NCBI GenBank assembly: GCA_910579725.1
Contig: CAJTUD010000001.1
Coordinates: 62,001 to 126,000 of the forward strand
Length of the DNA stretch: 64,000 nucleotides
From: an uncultured Oscillospiraceae bacterium
Lineage (GTDB): Bacteria > Bacillota > Clostridia > Oscillospirales > Oscillospiraceae
Reading direction: 5' to 3'
Of this stretch, positions 17,502 through 25,961 are shown one piece after another. How positions within the stretch are numbered: position 1 is the first letter of the stretch; the number at the start of each line of letters is the position of its first letter. Under the pieces are notes generated by a model. The model was given only the letters and a program-made list of their open reading frames with translations. It did no database searches and was not told the origin of the DNA. The position numbers and the translations under genes are program-made.

Positions 17502-19190
17502 ATGAAATACAGAAAATCGGGTCCCATGGTGGCGTTTCTCTCCCTTCTGCTGGCAGCGGTGGCGGGCGCATGCTCCCTGGTCAGCGGTACGGAATCGGTG
17601 ACACCGGCGGAGCCAGCAGCACCCCAGGGAGAAAATCAGACGCCTCCGGAGGAGGCTCCCGGCTTGGAGGACGGATTCACGGAATTGAGGGACGGCCTGC
17701 GGATCTCTTTCCCCAGTGACATTGCGGACCAGCTGATGGTCATAACCGGAGAGACCTCCGGCGAGGGAACCGGTCAGCTGGTTTCTGTATATGAGAAAAA
17801 GAGCTGGGAGGATACAAAGGCCGATTGGGACTATGATGGCGGCGGCTTTCTGTTCGGTATTGACCGCTACACACAGGCCCAATATGAGCAGTATCTTACT
17901 CAGGACGGCAGCGGGATCAGCCCCTTTGCCACCGGGGGAGGATACTACTACATGCACACCTTTGCTACCGACGTGCAGTTCTACCGCAGCGATGTGGAAG
18001 AGTACACACATGAAATCACGGAGCCTTGGCAGCAGCTGTCGGCCCGGGTGAATGGCATTCTAAGCGATTTCACCGTCCGAAACGGACTGGAGCCCTTCTC
18101 CCGGAATTCCAGCGGCTTCACCTATGACGGCGCCCACCGCTATGTGCTCTATGCCGACGGAACCTGGGAGCAGAATCTCATTCTCACGCTTTCCCAGCCC
18201 GGCATCCAGGGCAAAGGCGGCATCTGGTGCGTGGAGCAATATCAGGATGCCTATGGAAGCAATTATCTGCAATTTCCTGGCGACGGCATAACCCCCGCCG
18301 CAGAATACTACCGCGAGGCTCAGTCCCAGGCAGACGCAGGGGAGCGAACCGAACTGCTGGACCCGATGCAGACCGCACTGGCCTGGATGCAGGATTACTA
18401 CGGCGGCGCACCGTCGGTTACAGTGGATAATCTGACCATGGCGGAGGGAGAGCCTGCCGGCAATATCTGGGCCCGGATTTCTGATCTTCTTTCTCAGGAG
18501 GGAACTCTGGAGCTTGGAATCTATGATGAGAAAGGCAGCCCGGGTTCCCATGTGGAAACCTTCCGTGAGCCCGCCTATGAGTCCTACCCCGGTCTGACGG
18601 GAGACGCCGCCTCCGGCCTGTGGTCCCGCACCTGGGTCAGCGCGGAGCCTGTGATTGACTATTGGTGGCGTGGAGTCAGGTATGCCACTGAAACCGGAGA
18701 TGAAGTCTTTTTCCTGAAAAACAATGGACTGGTGTGCATCCGGCAGAACGGGACGGAAGAGTGGTTCAGGAACGCCTTCTGGACATCCAGTACTCCATAT
18801 GAAGTTATGTACGGTATCTGTCAGTATTGGGCCCGCTACGCGGAGGACGGCAGCGAACTCTTTACCGAGGAAGAGGTCAACGCCGCTGTGGAAACAGTCC
18901 GCCAGATGTTCGGCACCGAGCCCTGGAACCGGGCGTGCACCGTACAGTCCTGCGAGTGGGATGCGGCGGAGTCCCAGTGGATGACGACAACATTCCTGGA
19001 AAACGGCAGCGGACCGGTCTATGGCGCGGTCAGGGAAAACACCATCGTGGTGAACGCCGTCTATACCTCCGGGAACCAGCAGTCGGTCCAGGGGACTACG
19101 CTGGAACCTGAAAACACCTATGAGTGGCACTTCTGGCTGATCCGGGCGGACAAGGAATCTCCCTGGGAGATCGTGGATATGGGCGTGTAG
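17502..19190 (+). CDS. Putative lipoprotein of unknown function
   Basis: 562 aa. A lipoprotein signal is present (MKYRK, hydrophobic core, then AVAGAC with Cys at residue 24; the lipobox is not perfect), followed by a Pro/Glu linker. The middle contains a phrase QGKGGIWCVEQYQDAYGSNY of a kind seen in Clostridial lipoproteins. The last 110 residues (from FTEEEVNAAVETVRQMF to the end) resemble DUF4829-type domains. A helper protein exposed on the cell surface is likely, but the function is unknown. ATG 17502 is chosen because it begins the signal peptide; AAAGG lies about 12 bases upstream. Confidence 0.75.
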   Translation: MKYRKSGPMVAFLSLLLAAVAGACSLVSGTESVTPAEPAAPQGENQTPPEEAPGLEDGFTELRDGLRISFPSDIADQLMVITGETSGEGTGQLVSVYEKKSWEDTKADWDYDGGGFLFGIDRYTQAQYEQYLTQDGSGISPFATGGGYYYMHTFATDVQFYRSDVEEYTHEITEPWQQLSARVNGILSDFTVRNGLEPFSRNSSGFTYDGAHRYVLYADGTWEQNLILTLSQPGIQGKGGIWCVEQYQDAYGSNYLQFPGDGITPAAEYYREAQSQADAGERTELLDPMQTALAWMQDYYGGAPSVTVDNLTMAEGEPAGNIWARISDLLSQEGTLELGIYDEKGSPGSHVETFREPAYESYPGLTGDAASGLWSRTWVSAEPVIDYWWRGVRYATETGDEVFFLKNNGLVCIRQNGTEEWFRNAFWTSSTPYEVMYGICQYWARYAEDGSELFTEEEVNAAVETVRQMFGTEPWNRACTVQSCEWDAAESQWMTTTFLENGSGPVYGAVRENTIVVNAVYTSGNQQSVQGTTLEPENTYEWHFWLIRADKESPWEIVDMGV

Positions 19191-19201
19191 CCGAAAGAGC
19201 A

Positions 19202-19239
19202 AAAGGGAAGCGGGCGGCATCTGCCGCCCGCTTCCCTTT
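19202..19239. terminator. Bidirectional terminator
   Basis: A stem of up to 18 bp (19202-19219 with 19222-19239), A-rich on one side and T-rich on the other, lies between the convergent lipoprotein and reductase genes. Confidence 0.8.
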
Positions 19240-19266
19240 CGTAATATTCGCCTCCGCCGGGTCCGG

Positions 19267-20373
19267 TCACTTCCGGTCAAACTCCACCGCCACCTGCTCC
19301 AGCAGCTCCCGGATGGGCAGGCGCTGGGGACAGATCTGCTCGCATTTGCCGCACTTGACGCAGTCGGAGGCTTTGCCGTTGTGAACGGTATGTACGCTGT
19401 GGTAATAATAGTCCGCGTTCCAGTTTCGGAAGGCAGCTTTTGCGTTGAGACAGGCAAACAGGTCCGGAATAGAAATCTTCCGGGGACAGCCCTCTGTGCA
19501 GTAGCGGCAAGCGGTGCAGGGAATCAGATTCTTGTTCCGCAGAATCTCCCGTACCCGGTCCACAGCAGCCAGTTCCTCTTCATTCAGCGGACAAAAGTCC
19601 TTCATGAATCCGGCGTTCTCCTCCAGCTGCGCCATATTGCTCATGCCGGAGAGAACCATCAGCACGCCCTCCTGTCCGGCGGCAAAGCGAATGGCACAGC
19701 TGGCCGGCGAAGCGTCCAGGGCCTCCAGTTCCCGGCGGGCCTCCGCAGGAAGGTTGGTCAGGCTGCCCCCCTTGCAGGGTTCCATGACGATGGCGGGCTT
19801 GCTGTGCTTCCGGCAGATCTCCAGGCACTTGCGGCTTTCCACCGCAGGGTCGTCCCAGTCCACATAGTTGAGCTGAATCTGCACCACCTCCACCTGTGGG
19901 TACTCGGTAAGAATCCGATCGAGAACCTCCGCTTTGTCGTGAAAGGAAATGCCCAGATGGCGGATCTTGCCCTCCGCCTTCAGCTCCAGGGAAACCTCAT
20001 AAGCGCGGCAGTCCTTGTAGTGCTGGAAATTCTCCGCGCTCTGGGCATGCATCAGGTAAAAATCAAAATACGGCACTCCGCAGGCGGCCAGCTGGCTTTC
20101 AAAGAGAGGGCGGATATCCTCTTCCTTATGGAAATAGTTGCCGGAGAGCTTGTCGGTCAGCACATACCGGTCTCTGGGGTAGCGGCTGGTCAGGCACTCC
20201 CGTAGGGCAAGCTCGCTTTTGCCGTCCATATAGCCGTGGGCGGTATCAAAATAGTTGAAGCCGCTTTCCAGAAAGACGTCCACCATGCGGCAGATCTCTG
20301 CCGTGTCCATTTCGCCGTCCTTCACCGGCAGGCGCATAAAGCCGAAGCCGAAATTTTTTTGAATCCGTTCCAT
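19267..20373 (-). CDS. Aldo/keto reductase with C-terminal 4Fe-4S domain
   Basis: 368 aa. The N-terminal TIM barrel keeps the AKR catalytic set: Asp and Tyr in NYFDTAHGYMD, Lys in VLTDKLSG and His in YLMHAQ. From residue 285 on come two ferredoxin-type clusters, CTACRYCTEGCP and CVKCGKCEQICP. Such fused reductases are common in Clostridia; electron donor and substrate are unknown. It lies 138 bp downstream of the kinase-like gene on the same strand and may be co-transcribed with it. Confidence 0.9.
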   Translation of the reverse strand: MERIQKNFGFGFMRLPVKDGEMDTAEICRMVDVFLESGFNYFDTAHGYMDGKSELALRECLTSRYPRDRYVLTDKLSGNYFHKEEDIRPLFESQLAACGVPYFDFYLMHAQSAENFQHYKDCRAYEVSLELKAEGKIRHLGISFHDKAEVLDRILTEYPQVEVVQIQLNYVDWDDPAVESRKCLEICRKHSKPAIVMEPCKGGSLTNLPAEARRELEALDASPASCAIRFAAGQEGVLMVLSGMSNMAQLEENAGFMKDFCPLNEEELAAVDRVREILRNKNLIPCTACRYCTEGCPRKISIPDLFACLNAKAAFRNWNADYYYHSVHTVHNGKASDCVKCGKCEQICPQRLPIRELLEQVAVEFDRK

Positions 20374-20511
20374 GGGTTCGCTCCTCTATACAGATATATT
20401 TTCCGGATGCGGTTTCCGGTTTGCCGCCTATTGTACCATCTGGAGCGAACTCCAAGTCAACAAGCGGAAAAAGTTTTCTCCTCAGGCGCGTCCGATACTC
20501 CGGTCTGCCGC

Positions 20512-21123
20512 TTATGACTGCGCGGCAAACAGGCGGGTGACGGCGGCAGTCATGCGCTTGATGTTGGTCTGGGTGGTGTTGATGCACAGATCGTAGTGGA
20601 TACGGTCCCCCCACCTCTGACCGGTATAATACTCATAGTACTCCGCCCGGCGGCGGTTGACGGCTGCGATGCGGCGCTCCAGCTCCCGGTCCGTGAGCTC
20701 CTCCTTTTCATAATTCTTCTCCCGGCAGCGCTTCACCTTGCTGGGCATGTCGGCATACAGGAAAACCCGGAAGGGATTCTCCTCCTGGAGGATATAATCC
20801 GCGCAGCGGCCCACGATCACACAGTCGGATTTTGCCGCCATCTCCCGGAGAATGCTGCACTGCTCCCGAAAGATATTCTGACTCTGGTCCATATTGGGGT
20901 CGGCCATCATCCGGAAGCTGCGGCCGATATGGATGGGGAAGGAGGAAATCGGACGGTGAGACATGACCTGCTGCACGTATTTTTCCGACAGCTCCGTCCG
21001 CTTGGCGATTTCCTGGACAATCTCCTGGTCATAGTAGGCGAAGCCAAGGTTTTCTGACAACCGGCGGCCAAATTCCCGGCCTCCGCTGCCGAACTCGCGG
21101 CTGATGGTAATGATTTTATTCAT
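20512..21123 (-). CDS. Cytidylate-kinase-like protein
   Basis: 203 aa. It opens with ITISREFGSGGREFGRRLSE, the modified P-loop of the cytidylate-kinase-like family (Cytidylate_kin2), and later has VIVGRCADYIL and an Arg-rich lid (DRELERRIAAVNRRRAEYYE). These proteins are separate from true Cmk and their substrate is not established. A near-consensus promoter with a palindrome over its -35 box lies upstream. Confidence 0.88.
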   Translation of the reverse strand: MNKIITISREFGSGGREFGRRLSENLGFAYYDQEIVQEIAKRTELSEKYVQQVMSHRPISSFPIHIGRSFRMMADPNMDQSQNIFREQCSILREMAAKSDCVIVGRCADYILQEENPFRVFLYADMPSKVKRCREKNYEKEELTDRELERRIAAVNRRRAEYYEYYTGQRWGDRIHYDLCINTTQTNIKRMTAAVTRLFAAQS

Positions 21124-21188
21124 CTTGTACCTTCCTTTCGCTCCACTGGTTGTTGAGAGGGACTGTTGGTATTGCCGGGATTTTCTAT

Positions 21189-21217
21189 ATTATAACTCCT
21201 CCAGGGAAATTTTTCAA
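21189..21217 (-). promoter_or_regulatory. Sigma-A promoter of the cytidylate-kinase-like gene
   Basis: TTGAAA (21212-21217), 17-base spacer, TATAAT (21189-21194), reading leftward. Confidence 0.7.
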
Positions 21218-21229
21218 GGCGCTTGAAAA
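21211..21229. promoter_or_regulatory. Palindrome over the -35 box (candidate operator)
   Basis: TTTTCAAG-GCG-CTTGAAAA is a perfect 8-bp inverted repeat covering the -35 box of the minus-strand promoter. Its protein is unknown. Confidence 0.45.
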
Positions 21230-21287
21230 TGTTGACCGCTCCGCCGGACTTTACCGGTTTTCAGGTGGGTTGGCTATAAACCTCCCC

Positions 21288-21316
21288 TTGATTTATGATG
21301 GAAAATAGACTATGAT
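21288..21316 (+). promoter_or_regulatory. Promoter of metV-metF
   Basis: TTGATT (21288-21293), 17-base spacer, TATGAT (21311-21316). An 8-bp inverted repeat, GGTGGGTT (21263-21270) with AACCCACC (21318-21325), flanks it. Confidence 0.6.
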
Positions 21317-21345
21317 AAACCCACCAATGGAGGAGGAAGCGAAAC

Positions 21346-21996
21346 ATGATTATTACCCAAAAAAAGCCCCCGGAAGAAATCCTATCCCTGCTCTCAGGCG
21401 CAAAGAAAATTGCTCTGATAGGCTGCGGCCAGTGCGCGTCCGCCTGCCAGACCGGCGGAGAAAAGGAACTGGGAGAAATGAAAGCCTTTCTGGAAGAAAA
21501 CGGAAAAGAAGTCGCCGGCACTATCCTGTCGGAGGAGTGCTGCCACAAGCTTCTGGTTAAAAGAGATCTGAAGCCCCTCAAGGACTGGGACGTGGATGCA
21601 GTGCTGGGCCTCTCCTGCGGCGACGGCGTGCAGACTGTGGCCGACAACGTCCAGCTGCCCGTCTATCCCGCCAACAACACCATGTTTCTCGGCCAGGTGG
21701 AACGCGTCGGCATTTTCCACGAGTACTGCCGTATGTGCGGCGACTGCGTTCTGGGGTCTACCGGCGGCATCTGCCCCATCACCAAATGCGCCAAAAGTCT
21801 GGTGAACGGCCCCTGCGGCGGCCAGAAAAACGGGAAATGCGAGGTCAATCCCGAAAACGACTGCGCGTGGATCCTCATTTATAAGCGTCTGGAAGCCATC
21901 GGACAGCTGGACCGGCTTGGTCAGACCCGCCCGGATAAAGATCATGCGGGAACATCCTATCCCCGCCATATCAATTTAAGGGAGAAAAAATCATGA
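21346..21996 (+). CDS. metV: MetV, zinc/Fe-S partner subunit of methylenetetrahydrofolate reductase
   Basis: 216 aa. It matches the methylene-THF reductase C-terminal family (MetV): IALIGCGQCASACQTGG near the start, then a Cys-rich C-terminal block with CRMCGDC, CPITKCAKSLVNGPCGG and a final Cys pair. In acetogens MetV pairs with MetF and contributes a metal or Fe-S site for electron entry. Start ATG 21346 has GGAGGAGG upstream; its stop overlaps metF by four bases. Confidence 0.88.
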   Translation: MIITQKKPPEEILSLLSGAKKIALIGCGQCASACQTGGEKELGEMKAFLEENGKEVAGTILSEECCHKLLVKRDLKPLKDWDVDAVLGLSCGDGVQTVADNVQLPVYPANNTMFLGQVERVGIFHEYCRMCGDCVLGSTGGICPITKCAKSLVNGPCGGQKNGKCEVNPENDCAWILIYKRLEAIGQLDRLGQTRPDKDHAGTSYPRHINLREKKS

Positions 21997-22922
21997 GCGA
22001 ACTGCAAAAAGCGCTTGAATCCGGCACTTTTGCCGTCACCGCGGAAATGGCCCCCCCTAAGGGCTGCGACTTCTCGGAGCAGCTTGCCGCCGCCGGACTC
22101 CTCCGGGGAAAAGTACACGCCGTCAACGTCACCGACATGCAGTCCGCCTGCCTGAAGGCATCCTCTCTGGGACTGTGCGTTCACCTCCGGCAGGCGGGCC
22201 TGGAGCCCATCCTGCAAATCACTGGCCGGGACCGCAGCCGTATGGCGATTCTGGGCGACGTACTTTCCGCCGCTTCCTTTGGTATTGACACCGTTCTGGC
22301 CCTCACCGGGGACCACCCTGCCATCGGAGACTGCAAAAACGCCAAGCCGGTCTATGATCTGGACTCCGTAGGCATACTGCGCATGCTCTCCCGGATGGAG
22401 GCGTCCGGCGAGGACTGCGGCGGCAATCCCCTTGCCGGACAGCCGCCCAGGCTGTTCAAAGGCGCGGCGGTGACGCCGGTCTATGAGCCCCGGGCGCTGC
22501 AAATCAACAAACTGCGCCAGAAGGTGGAGGCCGGAGCCAGGTACATCCAGACACAGGGTATTTTTGACCTTGAGCAGTTTCGCGTCTTCCTGGAGGACGT
22601 GGAGAAAGCCGGCATCCGCGTCCCCATCATGGCGGGTATCATCCCTCTGAAGAGCGGAGGCATGGCCCGGTTCATGAATGAAAACGTCCCTGGCATCGCC
22701 GTACCGGAGGAGCTCATTGCCCGCCTGGACGCCGCCGCGGCCGAAGGGAAGGAAAAGGGCGTCAAGGGCCTCCCAGCCCGGCTGGGCAGGGAGTTGGCCG
22801 CGGAGCTGATCGCGCGGATTCAATCGGAAAGGCTCTGTCCCGGCGTGCACATCATGGCCATCGGCGCGGAGAAGCATGTGCCGGAAATTCTGGAAATGGC
22901 CGGGATTCCTCCTTTTTCGTAA
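21993..22922 (+). CDS. metF: Methylenetetrahydrofolate reductase
   Basis: 309 aa. A TIM-barrel flavoprotein of the MetF family: the substrate loop ALTGDHP is clear at about residue 104, and FDLEQFRVFLEDV with GIIPL follows. It reduces 5,10-methylene-THF to 5-methyl-THF for methionine synthesis or the methyl branch of the Wood-Ljungdahl pathway. Coupled to metV by ATGA. The short, MetV-dependent type suggests a reduced-ferredoxin or electron-bifurcating partner rather than NAD(P)H alone, but this is inference. Confidence 0.92.
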   Translation: MSELQKALESGTFAVTAEMAPPKGCDFSEQLAAAGLLRGKVHAVNVTDMQSACLKASSLGLCVHLRQAGLEPILQITGRDRSRMAILGDVLSAASFGIDTVLALTGDHPAIGDCKNAKPVYDLDSVGILRMLSRMEASGEDCGGNPLAGQPPRLFKGAAVTPVYEPRALQINKLRQKVEAGARYIQTQGIFDLEQFRVFLEDVEKAGIRVPIMAGIIPLKSGGMARFMNENVPGIAVPEELIARLDAAAAEGKEKGVKGLPARLGRELAAELIARIQSERLCPGVHIMAIGAEKHVPEILEMAGIPPFS

Positions 22923-22956
22923 GCGGAAAAGCATAACGCGATTTTCCAAAATATTC

Positions 22957-22993
22957 GGACCTCGACTCCTTCATGAGTTGGGGTCCGACTTTT
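22957..22993 (+). terminator. Terminator of metV-metF
   Basis: A 12-bp stem (22957-22968 with 22975-22986, two G-U pairs), 6-base loop CTTCAT, then GACTTTTCTT. Confidence 0.8.
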
Positions 22994-23208
22994 CTTCCCT
23001 TACACCCGCAGCGTTGAAAAGAAGCTTTTACTTCCTTTCAACCGCTTCAGCCATACCACTTTTTCTTGAAAGAAAACGTATCATAATCCCGAAAAAAATG
23101 GACAGACTAACCTCAGCGCCTGTGAACAGGCTTCAGGAATCTGTATCTGCGCATACAATTTCCGGTAGTCCGGGCTGTACCCGGCATTTTGGTTTCGGAG
23201 GCGAGACT
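22994..23208. other. Intergenic region before spoVAD
   Basis: No gene and in particular no spoVAC is present. A CATACAAT sequence near 23154 looks like a sporulation -10 element, but no matching -35 was found at a normal distance. Confidence 0.4.
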
Positions 23209-24216
23209 ATGCAAAAACGATTGGGGCGGCAGACCGTCGCCCTGGAACGTCCCCCGGTGATTCTCTCCCATGCCGCTGTGGGAGGCAAGCAGGAGGGGGA
23301 AGGTCCCCTGTCCGGCTATTTCGATCATCTGAGTGAAGACAGCTTCTTCGGCGAGAAAACCTGGGAAAAAGCGGAGAGTTCCATGCAGAAAATTGCTCTG
23401 AGTATGGCGCTGGAAAAAGCCTCCCTGGCTCCGGAGGCGCTGGATTATATTTTCGCGGGAGATCTGCTCAACCAATGTATCGGCACATCCTTCGGTCTGA
23501 GAGACTTCGGCATTCCCTTTTACGGTCTGTACGGCGCCTGCTCCACCATGGGAGAATCACTGGCGCTGGCCTCGCTGACGATCTCCGGCGGATTCGCCCA
23601 AAAGGCAGGAGCCATGACCTCCAGCCACTTCTGCACCGCCGAGCGGCAGTACCGCATGCCGGTGCCCTACGGCAACCAGCGCACCCCCACCGCGCAGTGG
23701 ACCGCCACAGCCTCCGGCTGCGTCATTCTGGGCGCAGAAGGAAACGGCCCCAGAATCACTGCCGTCACCTGCGGTAAGATCGTGGACAAGGGGATCTGTG
23801 ATGTAAATAACATGGGTGCGGCCATGGCCCCCGCGGCCTACGACACTCTCTCCGCCCATTTCCAGGCTACCGGCACCAGGCCGGCAGACTACGACCTGGT
23901 CCTCACCGGCGACCTGGGCGTTCTGGGCCACCAGATTGTGACGGAGTTTTTTGAGCAGGACGGCGTGGATATGAGCAAAAATTATCAGGACTGCGGCATG
24001 CTGCTCTATGATATTGAGAAACAGGATATGCACGCCGGGGCCAGTGGCTGCGGCTGCTCGGCGTCGGTGCTGTGCGGATTCATGCTGCGGCAGATGGCGG
24101 AAAAGCGGCTGAAAAAAATTCTGTTCGCCCCCACCGGAGCACTGCTGTCTCCTACGTCCTCGTTCCAAGGGGAGAGCATCCCCAGCATCTGTCACGCGCT
24201 GACCATAGAAGCATGA
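23209..24216 (+). CDS. spoVAD: Stage V sporulation protein AD
   Basis: 335 aa, usual for SpoVAD. The thiolase-like fold is shown by GLYGACSTMGESLALASLTI and ERQYRMPVPYGNQRTPTAQW. SpoVAD binds dipicolinic acid (DPA) and helps load it into the developing spore. ATG 23209 has GGAGG seven bases upstream; a longer in-frame extension begins inside metF and is rejected. The usual upstream partner spoVAC is absent here. Confidence 0.93.
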   Translation: MQKRLGRQTVALERPPVILSHAAVGGKQEGEGPLSGYFDHLSEDSFFGEKTWEKAESSMQKIALSMALEKASLAPEALDYIFAGDLLNQCIGTSFGLRDFGIPFYGLYGACSTMGESLALASLTISGGFAQKAGAMTSSHFCTAERQYRMPVPYGNQRTPTAQWTATASGCVILGAEGNGPRITAVTCGKIVDKGICDVNNMGAAMAPAAYDTLSAHFQATGTRPADYDLVLTGDLGVLGHQIVTEFFEQDGVDMSKNYQDCGMLLYDIEKQDMHAGASGCGCSASVLCGFMLRQMAEKRLKKILFAPTGALLSPTSSFQGESIPSICHALTIEA

Positions 24217-24281
24217 TTTCACACAAGTTCCCAAGAGGAATATCCCCATGATGTGGAAAGAACAAGGAGGAGGAACCATGT

Positions 24282-24638
24282 ATGCAGTATCTCAACGCGT
24301 TCCTGTGCGGCGGCATCCTATGTGCTATCGGACAGATTTTCATCGACAAAACCCAACTGACCCCTGCCCGTATTCTGACGGGGTATGTGGTAACAGGCGT
24401 GTTTTTGGAAGCCATCGGTGTGTACGGGCCCATTGCGGACTGGGGCGGTGCAGGAGCGACCGTACCGCTGACAGGGTTTGGCTCTAATCTGGCCAAAGGC
24501 GTGGCCAAGGCCGTCGGTGAAAAGGGCTGGCTGGGCGTCATGACCGGCGGGCTCACCGCCACAGCGGGCGGCATCGCGGCAGCAGTGCTGTTTTCTTTTC
24601 TGGCGGCGCTGGCCTTCCGGCCTGGAGAAAAACGATAA
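24282..24638 (+). CDS. spoVAE: Stage V sporulation protein AE (AEb type)
   Basis: 118 aa membrane protein with about four helices. NAFLCGGILCAIGQIFID and GFGSNLAKGVAKAV are typical of the small SpoVAE(b) subunit that works with SpoVAC and SpoVAD in DPA transport. It begins 65 bp after spoVAD and is followed by a terminator. Confidence 0.9.
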   Translation: MQYLNAFLCGGILCAIGQIFIDKTQLTPARILTGYVVTGVFLEAIGVYGPIADWGGAGATVPLTGFGSNLAKGVAKAVGEKGWLGVMTGGLTATAGGIAAAVLFSFLAALAFRPGEKR

Positions 24639-24641
24639 GGA

Positions 24642-24672
24642 AGCGGGAGCGGGCATTTTGCCCGCTCCCGCT
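24642..24672. terminator. Terminator after spoVAE
   Basis: A perfect 13-bp stem (24642-24654 with 24660-24672) with loop ATTTT sits between convergent genes and may serve both. Confidence 0.7.
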
Positions 24673-24713
24673 CTGTGCGTCCCTCTGCGAAGGATAGCTT
24701 CGGATCTCAGCCC

Positions 24714-25226
24714 TTATTTCCTGCGGCAGATCAATTCCGCAAATTGGCCGTACCGACGAACCTCTTCCAGCTGAAACTGCCGGGTTCTCTCCTTCTGCGC
24801 AAACAGCGGAATCCCTCCGCCCAACAATACGGGGGCAATCTGTACGAACATACAGTCAACCATGTCTGCATCTAAAAGAGGAGCCAGAATGGTATTTCCT
24901 CCGATAATCCATATATTCTCATTCTGATTCAGTCCCTGGATAAAGGCGGGGACATCCCCGCTGACAAAGCGGAACCCCTCCCGGGGCGGATGCTTTTCAT
25001 GGGTAAAAACGTAGTTGCGTGTAGTGGAATATATGCGCTCCGGGTGCTCCAGACGCTCCAGCTCACGGAAGGTTCTTCTTCCCATTACTGTGACATCCAT
25101 GCGCCGGTAGAATTCCTCGTAGCCTGTTTCCTCCACGGTTCCGCAATGGTGCAGCCAATCCAGGCTGTGATCCCTGCCGGCCAAATATCCATCCAGCGTC
25201 ATGCAGCCATAAAAATATACGCTCAT
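24714..25226 (-). CDS. Dihydrofolate reductase / RibD C-terminal-like protein
   Basis: 170 aa. MTLDGYLAGRDHSLDWL, TVMGRRTFREL, IWIIGGNTI and the closing PVLLGGGIPLF follow the RibD C-terminal/DHFR-like fold (PF01872). NADPH-dependent reduction of a pteridine- or pyrimidine-like substrate is expected, but true DHFR function is doubtful. It is convergent with spoVAE and 59 bp downstream of rubrerythrin on the same strand. Confidence 0.88.
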   Translation of the reverse strand: MSVYFYGCMTLDGYLAGRDHSLDWLHHCGTVEETGYEEFYRRMDVTVMGRRTFRELERLEHPERIYSTTRNYVFTHEKHPPREGFRFVSGDVPAFIQGLNQNENIWIIGGNTILAPLLDADMVDCMFVQIAPVLLGGGIPLFAQKERTRQFQLEEVRRYGQFAELICRRK

Positions 25227-25285
25227 TCGCCGCTTCCCTTTCCGCTTATGACTGGCGCCGCATCATGCGAAACATCCGGACTCAA

Positions 25286-25822
25286 TCAATAATTTTCCGC
25301 CGAAATCTCAAAATATGCCTGCGGATGGGCGCAGGCGGGGCAGATCTCCGGTGCCTGGACGCCGACCACAATATGGCCGCAGTTACGGCACTCCCAGACC
25401 TTGACCTCGCTCTTTTTGAAGACCTCCTGCGCCTTCACGTTTTTCAGCAGTGCGCGGTAGCGCTCCTCATGGTGCTTCTCAATATCGGCCACCAGCCGGA
25501 ACTTGGCAGCCAGCTCCAGAAAGCCCTCCTTCTCGGCGGTTTCGGCAAATCCGGCATACATGTCGGTCCATTCGTAGTTCTCCCCGTTGGCCGCGGCAGC
25601 CAGATTTTCAGCGGTACCGCCGATTCCCTCCAGCTCCTTGAACCACATTTTGGCGTGCTCTTTCTCATTGTCGGCAGTCTTTAGAAACAGTGCCGCGATC
25701 TGCTCATACCCCTCCTTTTTGGCCTTGGAGGCAAAATAGGTATACTTGTTTCTGGCCTGGGATTCCCCCGCAAAAGCGGTTTCCAGGTTCTTCTCAGTCT
25801 GCGTACCTGCGTATTTGGACAT
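25286..25822 (-). CDS. rbr: Rubrerythrin
   Basis: 178 aa. The N-terminal ferritin-like domain carries the diiron Glu/His set ([32 protein letters not shown]); the C-terminus is a rubredoxin domain with CRNCG and CPACAHP. Rubrerythrin reduces hydrogen peroxide in anaerobes. It is read from its own near-consensus promoter. Confidence 0.96.
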   Translation of the reverse strand: MSKYAGTQTEKNLETAFAGESQARNKYTYFASKAKKEGYEQIAALFLKTADNEKEHAKMWFKELEGIGGTAENLAAAANGENYEWTDMYAGFAETAEKEGFLELAAKFRLVADIEKHHEERYRALLKNVKAQEVFKKSEVKVWECRNCGHIVVGVQAPEICPACAHPQAYFEISAENY

Positions 25823-25886
25823 GACTGGTTCCCCTTTCTCTTTTTACAAAAATTTTATGGATTCAGCCCCAGAGGCTGGTGCTTCC

Positions 25887-25915
25887 ATTATATCAGCCTC
25901 CGGACGGATCATCAA
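25887..25915 (-). promoter_or_regulatory. Sigma-A promoter of rubrerythrin
   Basis: TTGATG (25910-25915), 17-base spacer, TATAAT (25887-25892), reading leftward. No PerR-type box was recognised. Confidence 0.7.
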
Positions 25916-25961
25916 TCTATTTTTACGTCTTCCGGAAATTGTACCCCCAGGAACGGCAGCT

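Noticed and set aside
22876..23208. In-frame N-terminal extension of spoVAD
   Set aside because: It begins inside metF, crosses a terminator and has no SpoVAD similarity; ATG 23209 has a proper ribosome-binding site.
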